Positions 1 through 10,000 of a stretch of 36,345 nt of DNA are shown piece after piece (positions within the stretch are counted from its first letter, which is position 1; every line of letters starts with the position of its first letter). A program made the translations under genes and the position numbers. The notes under the pieces are model-generated. The model was not told the origin of the DNA and ran no database searches. It saw only the letters and a program-made list of their open reading frames with translations. The stretch comes from Monosiga brevicollis MX1 (Eukaryota > Opisthokonta > Choanoflagellata > Craspedida > Salpingoecidae): the NCBI RefSeq assembly GCF_000002865.3, contig NW_001865067.1:493971-530315 (forward strand), written 5' to 3'.

Positions 1-60
<60 letters not shown>
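1..60. repeat. (AG)n microsatellite at the window edge
   Basis: Uninterrupted AG dinucleotides fill the first 60 bases and probably continue beyond the left edge. Similar purine tracts recur at 4595, 10605 and 25542. Confidence 0.95.
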
Positions 61-66
<6 letters not shown>

Positions 67-685
67 GGTCCGAGAGCCAGTAAGAGGAGAACACGTGCCT
101 AAACAAACGCTGCCAGGAGCAAGAGAGCGCAGCGCCAGAGAGAGGAGCGCCTGACAGCACTGCAATAAGTTGCATTTAGATATCAGCAATTAACACACAA
201 TTGGTATGAAAACCTTCAAAAACCACACATTTATCGTCTTTAAATGACAAAGTAGATTTGCAAGTGGTTGAGCTTGCAAGTAGCTCCAAAAAGTTCAGAG
301 ACACAGTCCGATCGCTTGCCATTTATGATTTCAAGTGGTTGCGTTTCTCGTTATGTTCAGAGAGTCTTACAGCTGTCAAACGTCGCGGGTCGTGTGCAAT
401 CTTTCGATGACAGACACGATTTTTTTCGGACAAGCATCTATTGTAATATAGTCTACAACTTCCTCGAGTGGTTTATACGGATAATCCCATTGGAATGTGT
501 CGATCCGCAGCAACAAGTCTGATCGACGCTACAACAAGTTGACGTGTGACGCCGGGACCGGCTGAACTTAGGCACGCCCACCTCAAGGCTTTCCCCGACC
601 CGACCCGACCCTTGGCTATGAACATTGCTGCCTGCTGGCATTTTAACTCTGAACAAGCTCGTCTCAAGCTCGCTCACTGATCATC
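61..685. other. Non-coding stretch upstream of the first cysteine-rich gene
   Basis: I see no convincing gene here. The short open frames have no recognisable product. The last part, with the CATC just before the ATG at 686, is the likely 5' leader of the first cysteine-rich gene; the second gene has the same bases around its ATG. Confidence 0.5.
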
Positions 686-1069
686 ATGAAGTTCACCCTT
701 GTGCTCCTGATGGCCCTGGTGGCTTACGCCTCGGGCAAGGTCTGCTATGGTTTGTACTCGACCACGGATTGCAGCGGCAGCGCCAGCCAGTCGGACTGCA
801 TCGCCACCGCGACTTGCGTCGACACCAGCCACAACGCCGACGATGACGACAGCGAATCCGCCGTCATTGCCACCTGCTCTGATAACACGGCCAACCTGAC
901 CATGTACGGCACCACCGACTGCTCGGATGAGGGCATGGCCATGAGCTTTCCCGCCAACGAGTGCAGCACCTTCATGGGCGGCGCCATCAAGATCACCTGC
1001 TCTTCCTTCTCCGCCTCGGCCGCCGCTGGTCTCGCCGCCCTTGGCGTCGTCGCTGCTCTCCTCTTCTAA
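686..1069 (+). CDS. Secreted cysteine-rich protein 1, GPI-anchor type
   Basis: A single-exon gene for 127 residues. Residues 1-18 form a signal peptide ending in YASG, and the mature chain starts K-V-C. The chain has eight cysteines, spaced as in the two genes that follow, and reads as two weak repeats, each with a Y..(T)TDCS-type core and a TC end. An acidic run (ADDDDSE) sits between the halves, and there is one N-glycosylation site (NLT). The C-terminus, small residues followed by GLAALGVVAALLF, is a typical GPI-attachment tail. The start was chosen because its context (CATCATGAAGTTCACC) is identical in the second gene. Eight cysteines suggest four disulfides at the cell surface. I do not recognise a named family, and the function is unknown. 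Confidence 0.85.
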   Translation: MKFTLVLLMALVAYASGKVCYGLYSTTDCSGSASQSDCIATATCVDTSHNADDDDSESAVIATCSDNTANLTMYGTTDCSDEGMAMSFPANECSTFMGGAIKITCSSFSASAAAGLAALGVVAALLF

Positions 1070-1416
1070 GCGACCCTATGTGCGCCCCTCATTTATCTTC
1101 CCAGAGACCCGGCCGGCTCGCGCGGCGTAGCTCCGTCGGCTTGACCCTTTTTTTTTTTATTTGTCTTAGTCTCTTCCAATTGAAAAACCAAGACGGCCAT
1201 CTCTCCCTCTCTCTCTTTCACGCTTCCTCACCCTTCCTTGAAGATGCGGCTCAGGCACCACCCAAACACTCTGGCCAGGGCATGTGAAGAAAAGACCGAG
1301 GGCTGGCGATTTGACTTGACATCAGGGCAAGTGCCTTTTGCACTTTTACGGATGTGCTCGTCTCGCTCGTCTCTAGGCCAATGGCTTATTGACAAATCGC
1401 TTTTCAGCATGTGGTC

Positions 1417-1458
1417 GCTTACAAGACTTTGCTTATAAGCACAATCTCGCTTGTAAGC
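1417..1458. repeat. Nested inverted repeat with a central palindrome
   Basis: GCTTACAAG at 1417-1425 is the exact reverse complement of CTTGTAAGC at 1450-1458. Between them lies the perfect 10-base palindrome GCTTATAAGC (1431-1440). The three related arms can form alternative hairpins. The site is about 350 bases past the stop of the first cysteine-rich gene. Confidence 0.6.
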
Positions 1459-1881
1459 CAAGTTGACTTGATCACAAAGCGTCACTTTTTCGAGAGGCCA
1501 GGCTAGGCTTGAAGGGGGTGGGATAAACTTGCATCATCCATGTTAAAGACACCACACAATTTTTAACTCTCAAACCAATACAAAAAACTTTTGATTGGCA
1601 ACTGTGGCGTGGTTTCCCAGCAAATGGCTTGGCGCTGGCTCACACACCCCCTACGCCCCGAACCCCTTGCGCACGCCTCGGACCTTGACGACCTAGGTAT
1701 GGCCAACAAAGGTGTGGTGGCAGCAGGAGTGCGGCGGCGTGGTTGAGGAAGAGTGGCGGCGACAGTGGCGGCGGCGGCGACAGTGGCGGTGGCGGTTACG
1801 GCAATAACGGCAGCGGCAGCGGCAAGCGTTGTTGTTGCTGTCGATTGCCGGTCAGTCAGGCAGTGGCAATGGCACAGCGAC

Positions 1882-1957
1882 CCGTCAAACTGTACGATCG
1901 CCGTCAAACTGTACGATCGCCGTCAAACTGTACGATCGCCGTCAAACTGAACGATCG
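1882..1957. repeat. 19-base minisatellite, four copies
   Basis: Four head-to-tail copies of CCGTCAAACTGTACGATCG run without spacers; the last copy has one T-to-A change. Each contains the palindrome CGATCG. Having no spacers rules out a CRISPR array. Confidence 0.9.
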
Positions 1958-2360
1958 CCATCAAGGTCTCCCCTTGGTGCTGATCGTGTGTAGGGTGAGG
2001 CGGGGTTTACCCAAACGCACACCGTCCAGTTCAGCTTGATCCTGCCAGCCATAACAACAGACGGTATCAAACGGTTGTGCTGTTTTTTTACGTCGATCAA
2101 CAGGGGCGTGTGTGTATGTGTGGATGTATCGATGTGTGGGTGTGGGTTTTCAAAGCTTTGACATGTGTGATCATGTTTGAACCGTGTGAGAATGGTGTGG
2201 GAAGCGTGTGTCCCTTGACCCACAGCGGGATACGCCCACCCAAACACAATGCCTCGCTCGCGCAATCCACTGCTACACACTACACACTACACACTAAAAC
2301 AAAACACAAACATGGACAGCCCTTCTGCTTATGCTTCAGCTTATGCTTAAGCCAATAACC

Positions 2361-2450
2361 CTTACTCCTTACGCACCTTACACACCTTACACACCTTACA
2401 CACACCTGCAGCACCTTACACACACCTGCAGCACCTTACGGACCTTACGC
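2361..2450. repeat. ACCTTACAC-type tandem repeat
   Basis: CCTTACACA units are followed by two exact copies of a 20-base unit (2401-2420 and 2421-2440) that contains CTGCAG. The tract ends about 130 bases before the ATG of the second cysteine-rich gene. Confidence 0.8.
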
Positions 2451-2578
2451 CTTTGATCCCGGCGAGCCCGATCCCGATCGCAGGGAGGTGCCAGTGGTTT
2501 TTCCCAAGTGGCATTTTACAGTCTCACTTTGTTCAACGGATTATCTCCTTTCTCTTTTCAACAAGCCTCACCTTCATC

Positions 2579-2938
2579 ATGAAGTTCACCATTGCCATCC
2601 TCTTCGCCCTCATGGCCATTGCTTCGGCCAAGATCTGCGTCACCGTCTACACTGACACCGAGTGCTCGGAGGGTGCCCAGAAGCAGTGCATTGACAGCAA
2701 CAAGTGCGAGTCCAGCGGTGGCTACTCTGCCAAGTACACTTGCTCTGGCGATGAGTACACCCAGCTCACCTACTCCAACACTGACTGCTCTGGCGAGCCC
2801 TCTGGCAACACCACTTCCACCGCCAACGAGTGCGTTGACCTCGGCGGTGCCTCCACCAAGGTTACCTGCTCCACCGTCTCCGCCACCGCTGCCGCCGGTG
2901 TCGCCGCTCTCGGTGTTGTTGCCGCTCTCCTCTTCTAA
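2579..2938 (+). CDS. Secreted cysteine-rich protein 2, GPI-anchor type
   Basis: A single-exon gene for 119 residues, paralogous to its two neighbours. Signal peptide 1-17 (MKFTIAILFALMAIASA) is followed by K-I-C. Eight cysteines follow, with two visible repeats: one begins VYTDTECSE and the other YSNTDCSGEP. There is one NTT glycosylation site. The tail ends GVAALGVVAALLF, nearly identical to protein 1. The frame is open further upstream, from 2453, but I start at 2579 because only this ATG gives a clean signal peptide and its context matches gene 1. The role is unknown. It is the shortest and simplest member and lacks the acidic insert of the other two. Confidence 0.87.
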   Translation: MKFTIAILFALMAIASAKICVTVYTDTECSEGAQKQCIDSNKCESSGGYSAKYTCSGDEYTQLTYSNTDCSGEPSGNTTSTANECVDLGGASTKVTCSTVSATAAAGVAALGVVAALLF

Positions 2939-3959
2939 ATTTGCTAAAGCCGGAGACAAGTGTCTGGCGTCTGTGATTTGATGATGCTGACACAATTGTT
3001 TGGTTTTTGAGTTTTTTTTCTATTTCTTCTCTCTTGTTGACCTTTCTCTCGGCTCGCCAGCCCAGTGTCATGTGCACGGGCTGAAAGGCTTTGTTGAAAT
3101 TGAAAAGTGAGGCTGAACTACATTCTGTGGAGCACAGGAGCACAGGACGCGGCATGAATCATGGGAACCAGATTAGCCAAGGGCAGGTACAGCTCTATCA
3201 AGGGTCGCCAAAGAACATGACCACCACCTGTGTCCCGATGAGATGATTACAATCGCGCGAGAGAGAATGAACCATACCCTGCTGCCCTGCTGCGGTGTAC
3301 ACCTGGCCATGCAAAGGCCCGTTTGATGAGGGGCTCAACCATTGGGCTGCTCGACGACGTGATGGCGGCTCGCGGTGTTGAGCGGGTACGCCCTGTCCCT
3401 CTCGGTCTGTCCCAAGCACACACCACCCCTCCTATTCTTAATTTCCCCCTTTAAAATCGATACCGTCTAAAACGGTCTCGACATGAAACGGGCTGAAAAC
3501 TATTCAAAAGTTTTGCATTGGTGATGCCATGACGTAAAAGTGAACTGGTCTGTGTGGGTTTGTGGGTCCTCAACACACTCACCTTCAAAGGGGTGATATG
3601 TGTTCCAGAGGTTGGTACGATCTTGGTGAGTTGTAGTACATGCAGTGCATCCGCTGAGCTGTAAGCAGAGGTAAGGCTCGAAGACACCCTACAGCGTGTC
3701 TGGGGGTTGATCCCCTGTTAAAATCACACTCCAGTCCGACATGTCTGAAATTCATGCGAATACAATGCAGAGGTTATGCCTCGATGCTGTTATGTCTCTG
3801 CAATATCATCACGTTTTCCTCGCTTCTCTACCGCCAACGCCCCCCTATTCCCTCATGCCACTCTCTGCATGTGTGTCGCTTAAACTCTCTCTTCTGACGG
3901 CATTTCTCTCTCTCCGTCTCCTCTCTCTCTCTCTCTCTTTCCGTGTCTCGACCGCCATT
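2939..3959. other. Intergenic region, nothing recognised
   Basis: About 1 kb between the second and third cysteine-rich genes. I see no gene, RNA or long repeat. The last 60 bases are pyrimidine-rich (TCTC runs) and abut the ATG at 3960, probably as 5' leader of the third gene. Confidence 0.5.
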
Positions 3960-4376
3960 ATGATGAGCAAGGTACTGATGGGCCTGGTGCTGCTGGGCTT
4001 TGTGGCCATGGCTTCGGGTAAGGCTTGCGCCACCTTCTACACCGACTCGGACTGCACGTCCAAGACCGGCAGCACCGAGTGCTACGCGACCAACAAGTGC
4101 CTCTCCGAGTCGTCGGGCCCCTACACGGTCAACGTGATGGTCACTTGCACCAACTCCACCGGCAAGATGGAAATCTACACCACGGGCTCGTGCAGCGGCA
4201 CCCCCGCCTCCACCACGACCTACGTTGTCAACCAGTGCGTCTCGGCTGATGACGATGACTTTGACGGTGATGATGACCTTTCTGGCGCCTACGCCATGTA
4301 CACCTGCGCCTCCGTCGCCACCACCGCCGCCGCCGGTGTGGCCGTCATGGGTGTCCTTGCCGCCCTCCTCTTTTAA
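3960..4376 (+). CDS. Secreted cysteine-rich protein 3, GPI-anchor type
   Basis: A single-exon gene for 138 residues and the third paralog of the array. The signal peptide covers about residues 1-20 (ending VAMASG) and is followed by K-A-C. The chain keeps the eight cysteines, a TFYTDSDC core and one NST glycosylation site. It differs by an acidic insert (DDDDFDGDDD) before the last cysteine. The tail (TAAAGVAVMGVLAALLF) fits a GPI signal. Two ATGs stand side by side (3960 and 3963), so the start could be one codon later. The frame is open upstream but would add low-complexity SLSLS sequence and bury the signal peptide. The function is unknown. Confidence 0.85.
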   Translation: MMSKVLMGLVLLGFVAMASGKACATFYTDSDCTSKTGSTECYATNKCLSESSGPYTVNVMVTCTNSTGKMEIYTTGSCSGTPASTTTYVVNQCVSADDDDFDGDDDLSGAYAMYTCASVATTAAAGVAVMGVLAALLF

Positions 4377-4590
4377 GCGCAACGCTCTCGCGTCCAAGAG
4401 GGGTCATGGCACCCAAAGCTTTGGGTCCCATGGCCATGCTCACGCTGCAGGTTTCCCTGCTTTCTCCCTGAGTTTGTGCGCCCTCATAACCTCTCTTCCA
4501 TGTAATAAGAGTTGATCCCTTGCTGATTGGATGAATTGATCCGTGCGGGCCGCCAGATCGTTTGAGATCCTTGAATCACACCCTTCTCAG

Positions 4591-4645
<55 letters not shown>

Positions 4646-5003
4646 AAGACTTTGAGAGAGTTTAAGACTTTGAGAGAGAGAGAGAGAGTTTAAGACTTTG
4701 AGAGAGAGAGAGAGAGTTTAAGACTTTGAGAGAGAGAGAGAGAGTTTAAGACTTTGAGAGAGAGGGGGAGGGAGAGACAGAGAGAGAGAGAGAGGGAGGG
4801 AGAGAGAGGGAGAGTTTGAGAGAGATTGAGAGAGAGATTGCAGCAATACCAGCATCAATTCCATACATCCCTCATGGCGATCAACCCTAAGGAGGGAAAG
4901 CAATGATGACAACATCTTCGGGTGTTCCTCCCAAAGGAAGGAAAAGCGTTTCCTTCACCTAACATCCGGCGGCACTGTTACTATGGGCAGGAGAACTTGG
5001 CAA
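4377..5003. other. Intergenic region dominated by purine repeats
   Basis: This lies between two convergent genes. Apart from the purine tract and minisatellite at 4595-4845 nothing is recognisable. Frames read from the repeat give only SLSLSL-type sequence. Confidence 0.6.
4595..4845. repeat. (AG)n tract with an embedded 28-base minisatellite
   Basis: About 45 bases of AG are followed by five copies of GTTTAAGACTTTGAG, starting at 4642, 4660, 4688, 4716 and 4744. The last four are exactly 28 bases apart, separated by AG runs. A degenerate GAGAGG tract follows. The regular period suggests slippage or unequal-exchange growth of an AG + 15-mer unit. Confidence 0.85.
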
Positions 5004-6480
5004 CTAGACAACTGGTAGCTGCTTGAGGGCACGGCGTGCGGCAGATGGGAGAGGTAGGAGCAGCTGCTTTTTGGCGGCGGCAAAGTTTTGAAGTTGCACC
5101 AAGGCCTCGGCTGAGGGCCGGCCCGCCGGCCGCGCTGGTGCTCGCCGCAGCAGCGCCCGCCACGCTGCAACCACCTCGGGCGTCAGCATCGCCTCGACCG
5201 ACTGCGCATCGCCGCCAGCGCTCGACAGCAATCGGCTGGGCGCGTCCTCCTGCACCACAAAGTCCATCCCCACTGGCAGATGGTCTGAGCCATTGCGGCG
5301 GCTAGGTAGCCGGTGCTTGCTCAGCGTGCCATAAGACTCGGTGGCTTGCGGTGCATGCCGCGCCTCGACAAGACAATTGCTCGTCACCAGCACGTGGTCG
5401 ATTCGCGCCATTAGGCCGGGCTTGCAGAGCGTCACATCCGGGCTGCCTTCATACACCGAATGCAAGAGGAGCTGTGCCGACTCGGCGGCCACCATGGCTT
5501 TGGCTGCCACTGGATCCTCCAACTTGCGCACGCACTGCAGCGACTGCGCCACCGAAGGATCCTCGTCGCCGTCGTTAAAGTCGCCCACCAGCACCACGGC
5601 CGTGGTTCCCATGCCTTCGGCCAGCCGCACCACGTTGCGCATCTGCTTGATTCGGTCCGCTTCTGCCGATCGCTTGGAAATGAGATGGCAGTTGCCCACG
5701 GCCACGCTGTGCCCCGTCAGCTGGTCCTGCAGATGCAGCAACAACGCTCGGCTCCGATGCTGGGCGCTCACCACACTAAAGCGCTCGCCACGCAAGAAGG
5801 TGGCCACGCCCACTGGATGCGACACGTCACGCTTCTGTCGTGTGGCCACAACGCAAGAACGTGAGAAGATGGGCGGAAGAATAAGGCAGGGAAGGAGCGA
5901 GGGAAGAACTTGTCAAAGAGTGGCAAAGGCCAACACCCTGCACTCGCATGTCATGCCATGCCATGTCACACCAGCGCACGTACCGGGGCGTCCTGCATGA
6001 TGCAGATATCAAACCCCTGTCTCCGCATAAAGGGGCAATACACGTGCTCAAACATGGCATACTCCACCTCCTGCAGACAGATCACGTCTGCCTTGCTGCG
6101 GCGCACCACGCTCTGAATTCGCGGCCAGCGATGTTTCCACAACAAGCACTGGTCGTCCTTGCCGGGAAAACTGGCCGCCCGCACCTCTGGCCGGGCTATG
6201 GCACCCATCGAGAGCAGAGCCAATGATCAGCGCAGGCCCACGTGACTCATCCTTTGATCGTTACGCCTTCTTCCCCCAAGAAAGGACAAGCGCGTCAAAA
6301 CTCACCGAGATCTTCGCGTATGTAACAGTCGGCCAAGACGTTGTAGCTCAGGATGCGGATCGTCTCTGCCGTACCGCGAGACCGCTGCATTAAATCAATA
6401 CTCTTCATCGCTCGCAACTTCCGCGTCAAGGCGGTGGTGGCTCTGCGACATTGCACATAATGCTCCTCCCAAGTCGACAT
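5004..6480 (-). CDS. EEP-fold exonuclease, CCR4/PDE12/angel-like
   Basis: Three exons on the minus strand (6480-6306, 6195-5984, 5834-5004) join in frame to about 405 residues. The protein belongs to the endonuclease/exonuclease/phosphatase fold, whose CCR4, angel, nocturnin and PDE12 branches remove poly(A) or 2',5'-oligoadenylate in the cytoplasm or mitochondria. Visible motifs in order: ILSYNVLAD (metal-binding Asn), ADVICLQEVE (catalytic Glu), GVATFLRGERFS, VGNCHL, VLVGDFN (Asp/Asn), ARIDHVLV and the final SDHLPV (Asp-His). All catalytic positions are therefore present. The GVATF segment looks most like PDE12, but the branch is unresolved. About 70 C-terminal residues after the SDH motif match nothing I know. 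No leucine-rich repeats or clear targeting peptide are seen. Confidence 0.85.
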
Positions 6481-6945
6481 GACGCAGGTGATCTATGTCC
6501 AGAGAGAAAACATGTTGAGGCGCTGTAGTTGCACGGCTGGCTCGAGCATCAGCGCTCGCAATCCGTCGTGGCTTACCGGTGCTGGCTGCGCAGGTGGGTC
6601 ATGGAGGCTGGCGCTGAACGTTCACCGGACAATAAAAGTCAACCATGCGCTTGAAGGAGTTGCACGTCGTGCTTCCTTTTGGACTGTTGTGCTGTTCAAC
6701 CAAGACCAGAGGCTGCAGAAAAATACCAGTCCAGCTCGCCCGACCTTGCCCTCTGCTTGCTCGAGTTGCCTCCTTCGCGGCAAAACTGCGGACAGCCCCG
6801 ATTACGACATCAGCGAGATGTAAAGTATGTGTCTTATGTTACACTATCGATACTGGGAATCTAATTATAGGTGGGCTGGACCTCGACTTGACCTCGACCT
6901 GACCTCGATGAAGCCTCGGCTACACCTCTGTCAGACAGACAGACA

Positions 6946-6989
<44 letters not shown>

Positions 6990-7036
6990 TGCTATGGGGC
7001 ACATCACACATCAAAGACTGAGACCATTGTGGCTGA
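6481..7036. other. Intergenic region between two minus-strand genes
   Basis: It holds the presumed promoter of the EEP nuclease (to its left) and the 3' flank of the alpha-galactosidase (to its right). The only clear feature is the CAGA/CA repeat at 6932-6986. No gene is supported. Confidence 0.5.
6932..6986. repeat. (CAGA)n/(CA)n microsatellite
   Basis: Four CAGA units run into about 19 CA dinucleotides. On the minus strand the end of the tract reads GTCTGACAG, which only partly resembles the intergenic motif described below. Confidence 0.9.
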
Positions 7037-10000
7037 TCAGGTCAATGGCGATGATGCCGAGGTCGGGCAGGCAATGGTGACAAAGGCAGCTGATCGCGGG
7101 CGCACATCGTAGGCCGTGTAGTTGGCCTCGACATAAAAACGTTCCCCACTCCACACGTCCGTCAGCACGCAGTTTGTCAAAGAGCCTAACACAATGGCAG
7201 GTCAGCTTTTCTTTTTTTTCCGCGAACAAGCAGCACGATGCCGACACACGACTAACCGTAGAGTCCAGGCACGTCAGCCAGGGCTAGGGTAATGTTGGCC
7301 AGAGCCACGTCTTGCCGATTGAACAGCACGGCTGCCGCCTGTCTCCCCGTCCATTGGGGTCCCCAAATTACAAGAATGAGGGGGCGAGAAGCGTAATTTT
7401 TTTGCGCAAGTACAAAGACCAGGTGGCAGCGAGGCCAGATGGGAGCGAGTTTCCCAAATCCAAACCGTGTTGTTGGGCAGCGGCTTGCTCCAGATCTCGG
7501 TAGCTGTGTTGAGCGCATTGGTCTGTTGTATCGCAGATCGCGGCGTCGGGGGAGAATGAGAAAACCTGGGTCGGTGATGGAATGAGTTCTTCTGGGACGG
7601 CGGGTACAGACCTCCTCGACACAGTATGCGGTGCCATCAGAGCTGGTTGCCACCAACTCGTGGGACGTCGTGTTGTAGTGCCACTTGAAGCTGCAATCCG
7701 AGCTCAAATACAGTTGCTGTCCAGTCGGCACAGTGAAGCAAAGACAGAGGTTGAACAGGCAGTGGAAGTGAGAGGGTTTCCGGAAGGGGCGCCAATTTTG
7801 TACAATCACCGTCCCAACAAAAGCCACACACACGCGCCCAACCGCGCGCGCGCACACACACACACACACTCACACGGACGGTGCGTAGACAAACCAAAAA
7901 AAAACAAAAAAAAAAAAACACTCACCCAGTCGCTGGTCGTTTTGTTGGGTGCCACGCAGGTGTTGTTGATGCCGGATCGCAATTGGCCTACGCCCACAAT
8001 CCCAATTGGTGACGGTCGCCACGACTCGGCTTGCTCTGGCTTGCTTCCCGCTCGCTTCCCGCTCGCTTCTCTTCTTGCCTTGGTCGTTGCATGTCAATTC
8101 ACCTTGCTGATCGATGAAAAAGCGCTCGTTGTTGCCGTCATCGCACCCCGACGTGTCAGCAGCCCACATGACCACGGGGCCCGCGCAACGCTGCAGTATG
8201 AGACGGCAGAGGCAAAAGTGTCATCAGAGTCGGGCCACAAAGGGCAAAGAGTCCCACGAGGTCTTGCCCATAGCACACCTGAACGTTGAAACAGCTGCCA
8301 GACGAGTCATCTTGAGCACAGATGGACCCATTAAACTGCTGGTTCATTTTCCATTGCTGCGTCAATGCACCTGTTGGCCTCCAACGTGACATTGCCGTGA
8401 ACACCAGTTCTCTTACCAAAAACGTAACAAACTTCTGGGGCAAAGCGGCCTGCAGGAACAAAGCAACGGAACGTACCCGAGCATCTTGCTAGGACAGGGT
8501 GCGGTAAGGCCGGCAGGGCGACAGTGCCATCCGCAAGGAGCAGGCCCGATCTGCATTTCAACTCCTGTCCCGTGAGACGCGCAACTACAAGGGTGGGCAG
8601 GCAAACAGTCTCGGGCTGCGACAGGTCGTACCCAGTCGAATTGGCAATCACATCCCCGGCGTTTCCTGCGTAGGCTTGATTGACAGCAATCGCCCGCGCA
8701 TTGGTCAAAAGCTATGCATTGCAACCATGAGCCACGCATCCTGATGCGCATCGTCTGGACGGGGCAAGGGTTGGGGTCAGAGCCAAGCACGGAGCGAGGT
8801 GGCGTACATCAATGATGGCTTCCGGAGCCGTGTCCAAGGGCACCCCGGCTATGAGGGGGCTTGACGTCACGCACCACAGCGCAAAGTGCGCTCGGTTCAT
8901 GTCAAGGACATACAAAGCGTCGGGACTAGACGGATCGTAGGCGAGTTCACCAATACCTACTTCCAGAAAGTCTGGCAATTCACAACCAATCCGGTGGCAG
9001 ATGCTGTCAATGAAGCAGCGCTCACAAAGGCAGCGCCACGCAGGCCTGAATGACGAGCAAGACGAAGCTATTGTTCACTGTACCAGGATCGTTCCAGCCG
9101 CCCGGACCAGCAAAGCTGCCGCGACCACGGAGGGTATCCAGGTTGGTCATGATATTTTCCCAGGCGGGCTGAATGTCGTTGGAGGTGCGCCACATGTTGT
9201 GCAGAGTGGGGCACCACTCGTCCCATGTGTCTAGTTGGGTTTGGGCACGGGGGATGCAAGGCTAAGGCTTGCATGCTGGGGTATCGACGTATTTCGGACG
9301 TGTTCAACCTACTGGTCTCGCAATCGTTGCGGCAGTTGGAAAACAGGACTGGGCGCCCGCTGGCATTCAACAGCTTCTCCCATCTGAGTTGTGTCCGGCC
9401 GACAACCATTCAAGTGAAAAAGCAGCAAAAGGGCGAGCGTTTGCATCGATAAAGGTTGCCAATGGCTCTTTCGGCACGGGGACAAGGAGGGCTTGGGAAC
9501 AAGAGGCTAGATGTCCAAGGCAAGTCCTGATGGGAACGTACCGGCTCATGACCGTATAGGGGGGCTCGGTGCGGGCGCAGGCATCAAGCTTGAGCATGTC
9601 GATGCCCCAGGACACAAACAAGGCCACGTCTTGGGCCTCGTAGCCCTCGCTCATGGGTTTGTCCTTGTTGCAAGCCTGGGTGCCAGCCAACGAGAGACAT
9701 CAGCGCGGCCCACCACATAGCAGGCGCAAGTGTCGGCTGGGGCCCATGGTCATACCGAGACACCGGCATCGGTGTAATGCCCATATTTGAAGCCTTTGCT
9801 GTGAATGTAATCAATCACCTTTTCAATGCCGTCTGGGTATTTGGCCTAGTGGCCATGGGGCCAACACCAGTCAAATCAGCGTCAGGCGCACGGTTGGGAC
9901 GAGGAAGCATCGAGGCTGGTGGGTGGCGGTGAGCGCCTCTACAGCCCACCTTGTTGGCGCTGGCAAAGCCCGAGGCATTGCGAACAATTGTGCCCGTGTC

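Larger units (their letters stand above)
1070..2578. other. Intergenic region with minisatellites, no gene seen
   Basis: This stretch separates the first two cysteine-rich genes. It holds a nested inverted repeat (1417-1458), a GGC/GTG-rich low-complexity part near 1745-1850, a 19-base minisatellite (1882-1957) and CACCTTACAC-type tandem repeats (2361-2450). Open frames over the GGC-rich part would encode only Gly/Ser runs, so I do not call them genes. Confidence 0.55.

Noticed and set aside
1882-1957. Possible CRISPR-like array
   Set aside because: The four units abut without spacers, and the rest of the window is clearly eukaryotic.
1743-2039. Open frame rich in Gly/Ser and Cys
   Set aside because: It runs through a GGC-rich stretch and the 19-base minisatellite; it has no domain, signal or homolog that I recognise.
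3828-4397. Long open frame antisense to the third cysteine-rich gene
   Set aside because: It mirrors GC-rich third positions of the real gene and gives Gly/Ala/Val low-complexity sequence.
6926-6936. TCTGACA on the minus strand upstream of the EEP nuclease as another motif site
   Set aside because: It is formed by the edge of the CAGA repeat, has no AT flanks and no second copy.
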